Assembly: GCA_009702965.1 (NCBI GenBank)
Contig: WLHB01000002.1
Span: 25,757-89,756 of the forward strand
Length of the DNA stretch: 64,000 bases
Reading direction: 5' to 3'
Source of the DNA: Actinomycetota bacterium
GTDB taxonomy: Bacteria; Actinomycetota; Actinomycetes; Nanopelagicales; Nanopelagicaceae
This document shows positions 61,016 through 64,000 of this stretch, one piece after another (within the stretch, counting starts at the first letter, position 1; each line of letters starts with the position of its first letter). The notes under the pieces were generated by a model, which saw nothing but the letters and a program-made list of their open reading frames with translations, was not told where the DNA came from and made no database searches. The position numbers were made by a program, and so were the translations under genes.

Positions 61016-61543
61016 CTAGAAGAGAGTATTTTCAACGAGTAGTACTGCTTGATCTCGTGACTGCTCTGGTGTGACCGGTTGTAACACTTGCCCCAGCAAC
61101 CAGCGCATGGCAAGGCCTGTCGCACTCGGTGATTGCGTTAATGAAAAAATTGCACGTGCTAATTCAAGATAGAGCGGGTGCTCACTATGTATGAGCAGCT
61201 GAGCCAATAGAGCAGGGTCGTGGATGCGAAGTCCGGCCAAGGCTGGATCGCTAGAGATAGAGTGTGAGAGAAATTCGAGAGCATCAGCCGGCGTACCAAC
61301 CTTGCCCATCTCGTGAATTACTCTGCTGATTTCTGCCTGCAAGAGCGCTTCAATGACCGCAGACTTATCTCGGAAATGGTTGTACAACGTTGCACGCGCA
61401 ACCTGTGAGTGCGCGGAGATATCAATCATTGAAATTTTTGAAGCTCCTGAGGCTGCAATTAACTCTTTAGTTGCAGAGAGAATTGCCTCTTCAGTACGGC
61501 GGTGAGTTGCGCCTTGTGCGGCGTATTTAGGCTGCGTCGACAA
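61016..61543 (-). CDS. TetR-family transcriptional regulator (start uncertain: TTG 61543 or upstream 61591)
   Basis: [47 protein letters not shown] TetR HTH. Confidence 0.82.
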   Translation of the reverse strand: MSTQPKYAAQGATHRRTEEAILSATKELIAASGASKISMIDISAHSQVARATLYNHFRDKSAVIEALLQAEISRVIHEMGKVGTPADALEFLSHSISSDPALAGLRIHDPALLAQLLIHSEHPLYLELARAIFSLTQSPSATGLAMRWLLGQVLQPVTPEQSRDQAVLLVENTLF

Positions 61544-61799
61544 CGGTGAGCTTTGCGATCTCGCTCGATGCGATCTGTGAAGTGACATCACTCATGAGCG
61601 CTGAAAGTTGAAGGCCAAGGGCCTCGCAAATTGAATTAAGAAGCTCCGATGACGCTTCCTTCTGTCCGCGTTCGACCTCTGAAAGATATCCAAGTGAGAC
61701 ACGAGCCTCGCGTGCAACATCACGGAGAGTTCTTGATTGTTCTGTGCGCGCAGCACGAAGAGAGCTACCGACAGCTTCGCGTAAAAGTGCCATGGTCAA
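61527..61799 (-). CDS. clgR: XRE-family HTH regulator, ClgR-like
   Basis: [48 protein letters not shown]; follows cinA as in Actinobacteria. Confidence 0.83.
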   Translation of the reverse strand: MTMALLREAVGSSLRAARTEQSRTLRDVAREARVSLGYLSEVERGQKEASSELLNSICEALGLQLSALMSDVTSQIASSEIAKLTVVDAA

Positions 61800-62299
61800 C
61801 CCCCTTCACTTGTTCGTGTTCTAAGGATACGCGCAAATGAGCCGATTGCAGTGGCAACGGTGGCGTTTCGTACGCTTTCGCGCCCGCCCGAAAGGGAAAG
61901 TTCAAGATTATGGGTTACTGGGCCATCGATGGCCACCCAGACAGTTCCAGATGCAATCCCATCGGAGGGCCCTGGACCTGCAACTCCTGTTGTTGCAATC
62001 GACCAGGTAGAGCCAAACTTTTTACGCACTGTTTCCGCCATCTCAACTGCAATCACTTGACTATAGACAGTGTGCAGATCAATGAGTGCAGCATCTACTC
62101 CAAGAATCTCAGACTTGACTTTATTTTGGTAGGCCACGATTGCGCCAAGAAATATCTGGGATGATCCCTCAACGGATGTGATTGCCGAACTTAAACCACC
62201 TGCAGTAATTGACTCTGCCGTAACCAGCGTTTCATTGCGCGCTGCAAGGGTAGAAATTATCTCGCTCACCATCGCCGAAATTTCAGGAGCAAGTGACAT
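61796..62299 (-). CDS. cinA: CinA C-terminal family nicotinamide-nucleotide amidohydrolase
   Basis: [52 protein letters not shown]. Confidence 0.93.
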   Translation of the reverse strand: MSLAPEISAMVSEIISTLAARNETLVTAESITAGGLSSAITSVEGSSQIFLGAIVAYQNKVKSEILGVDAALIDLHTVYSQVIAVEMAETVRKKFGSTWSIATTGVAGPGPSDGIASGTVWVAIDGPVTHNLELSLSGGRESVRNATVATAIGSFARILRTRTSEGG

Positions 62300-62335
62300 C
62301 TCTTATCCCCTCTACATTTACAGAACGTACGGAAA

Positions 62336-62869
62336 CTACTTCTTCAGAGCCAATCGTACATAGTTAAATCCCGTCACGACAGTTAAGATAATCGCAATCG
62401 CCATGAAGCCATCTCTAAACCAGAAAAGTTCTGAGGGCATCGGCAACATGTAGAAGCCAACGCCAAAGCTTTGGAAGGTACTCTTGATCTTTCCCCCACG
62501 ATTGGCAGGAATAACACCACGCTTAATGACAGCTAATCTAAAGATTGTTATCCCGATCTCACGCGCCAGAATCACAGCAGTAATCCACCAAGGAAAACGT
62601 CCAAGGATCGAAAGAGAGATCATCGCTGATCCGATCAGAGCTTTATCAGCAACTGGGTCAAGAAATTTTCCAAGCTCACTTACTTGATTAGTTGCCCGCG
62701 CGAGGTATCCATCGAGGAGATCCGAAAGACCAAGGAAGAAGTAGATGGTCCACGCAATAACCTGCCACGTGGAATCGTCTCCCCCATTTTTGAAAATTGC
62801 ATAGACGCCGAATGGGATCAGAAGAATTCGCGCCATAGTGATGGCGTTGGGAGAAAAATACTTTTTCAT
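62336..62869 (-). CDS. pgsA: CDP-diacylglycerol--glycerol-3-phosphate 3-phosphatidyltransferase
   Basis: [32 protein letters not shown]-alcohol phosphatidyltransferase motif. Confidence 0.94.
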   Translation of the reverse strand: MKKYFSPNAITMARILLIPFGVYAIFKNGGDDSTWQVIAWTIYFFLGLSDLLDGYLARATNQVSELGKFLDPVADKALIGSAMISLSILGRFPWWITAVILAREIGITIFRLAVIKRGVIPANRGGKIKSTFQSFGVGFYMLPMPSELFWFRDGFMAIAIILTVVTGFNYVRLALKK

Positions 62870-64000
62870 GCGACTACTGCCACCAAATCAACGCCCAGTG
62901 ATTGGGTAACAACTCCATCAACATAGTCGCCAACCCTAAAGGATGTACCGACAAATGATGTTGTGCCATCAACTTCAGGACCCTGATGGGCGGCACGCCC
63001 CTCTTGATTTTCCGCATCTTCAATTAAAACGCGCACATGCTGGCCAATTCTCGATGCTGCTCGAAGTGAGACCATCTCATCGGCAAGGGATGACAGTGAC
63101 TCCACTCGCTCTGAGATGAGCTCGAGATCGACTTTATCTGAAAGGTCAAGCGCCTCGGTCTTATCCTCATCTGAGTAACCAAAAATTCCAATCGCATCCA
63201 ACTGTGCTTGGGTAATGAATTCAGCGAGTGCATCAAAATCTTCTTGGGTTTCACCAGGAAAGCCGACAATAAAATTAGATCGAATTCCTGCTTCTGGAGA
63301 GAGCGCTCTGATCTGAGTAATGAGATGGAGGAATTTCTCGCTATCGCCAAATCTGCGCATACGGCGCAATAGCGTGGGGCTGACATGCTGAAATGAGAGA
63401 TCGAAATAAGGCGCAACTTTGTCAGTCGAGATCATCGCTTGCAAAAGTGTAGGTCGCATCTCAGCTGGCTGAAGATATGAAAGGCGCACTCGTTCAACAC
63501 CTTCAATTTCTCCAAACTCGTGAAGAATTTTCTCCATGAGCATAAGATCGCCGAGGTCTTTTCCATATGAGGTCGTGTTCTCACTCACGAGAAAGAGTTC
63601 GCTTACCCCGTTCTGGGCGAGCCATTCGGCTTCTTTCAGGACTTCTGTTGGACGACGAGAAATAAATGAACCACGGAAATATGGGATCGCACAGAAAGAA
63701 CATCTACGATCGCAACCAGAGGCGATTTTCAAGGGAGCCCATGGAGCGCTGTCTAAACGTTTACGAAAAAGTCCACCGGCTGCACCGAGAGAAGATTTGT
63801 AATTCTCATCTCGTACCTTGCCACGTTCAACTGGGGCGATAGGTAGGAGCGAGCGTCGATCACGCGGTGTATGAGATGTGTGAGATTGACCAGAGATGAT
63901 CGATTGCAAGCGAGCTGAGATATCTTGATAATCATCAAAGCCTAAAATTGCATCTGCTTCGGGAAGTGCTTCGGCTAACTCTTTTCCATATCGCTCAGCC
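62866..64000 (-). CDS. rimO: Ribosomal protein S12 methylthiotransferase RimO, 5' end outside window
   Basis: [26 protein letters not shown] radical SAM motif; frame stays open to window edge ([28 protein letters not shown]...). Confidence 0.94.
   Translation of the reverse strand, partial: AERYGKELAEALPEADAILGFDDYQDISARLQSIISGQSHTSHTPRDRRSLLPIAPVERGKVRDENYKSSLGAAGGLFRKRLDSAPWAPLKIASGCDRRCSFCAIPYFRGSFISRRPTEVLKEAEWLAQNGVSELFLVSENTTSYGKDLGDLMLMEKILHEFGEIEGVERVRLSYLQPAEMRPTLLQAMISTDKVAPYFDLSFQHVSPTLLRRMRRFGDSEKFLHLITQIRALSPEAGIRSNFIVGFPGETQEDFDALAEFITQAQLDAIGIFGYSDEDKTEALDLSDKVDLELISERVESLSSLADEMVSLRAASRIGQHVRVLIEDAENQEGRAAHQGPEVDGTTSFVGTSFRVGDYVDGVVTQSLGVDLVAVVA

Overview
This window is a compact bacterial chromosome segment with about 62 protein genes, very short intergenic gaps and many start/stop overlaps. 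It carries no rRNA, tRNA, CRISPR array or mobile element that I can recognise. Gene content (DUF3000-RNase D, DUF3046-recA, DUF4193/DUF3093/DUF3159, SepIVA-like, ClgR-like, NdgR-like IclR next to leuCD) points to a streamlined actinobacterium. A freshwater Nanopelagicales/acI-type lineage is my inference, not a proven assignment. Most of the window is conserved housekeeping synteny: recA-recX, leuCD-hup, gpsA-ddl-thiL-rpmB-recG, coaD-rpmF-rnc-smc-ftsY-amt-glnB-ffh-rpsP-rimM-trmD, and miaB-miaA-dapF-hflX. I found no clear novel defence or biosynthetic system. The observations most worth a second look are: (1) a P-II protein with Phe instead of Tyr at the T-loop modification position 51, together with absence of glnD from its usual place; (2) two conserved genes, recX and rnc, with no ATG/GTG/TTG start that includes their conserved N-termini, suggesting AUU and CUG initiation; (3) a leader upstream of the HU gene with alternating GCTTAA/TTAAGC elements that could form mutually exclusive hairpins; (4) a helically phased set of GTTAC half-sites upstream of amt-glnB; (5) a perfect 12-bp inverted repeat in the fbpA/fadA divergent region; (6) a transcription terminator embedded in the coding sequence of the convergent gene thiL; and (7) several convergent gene pairs with interlocked stop codons. 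rpmF is absent from the supplied ORF track because it is short, and is added here.
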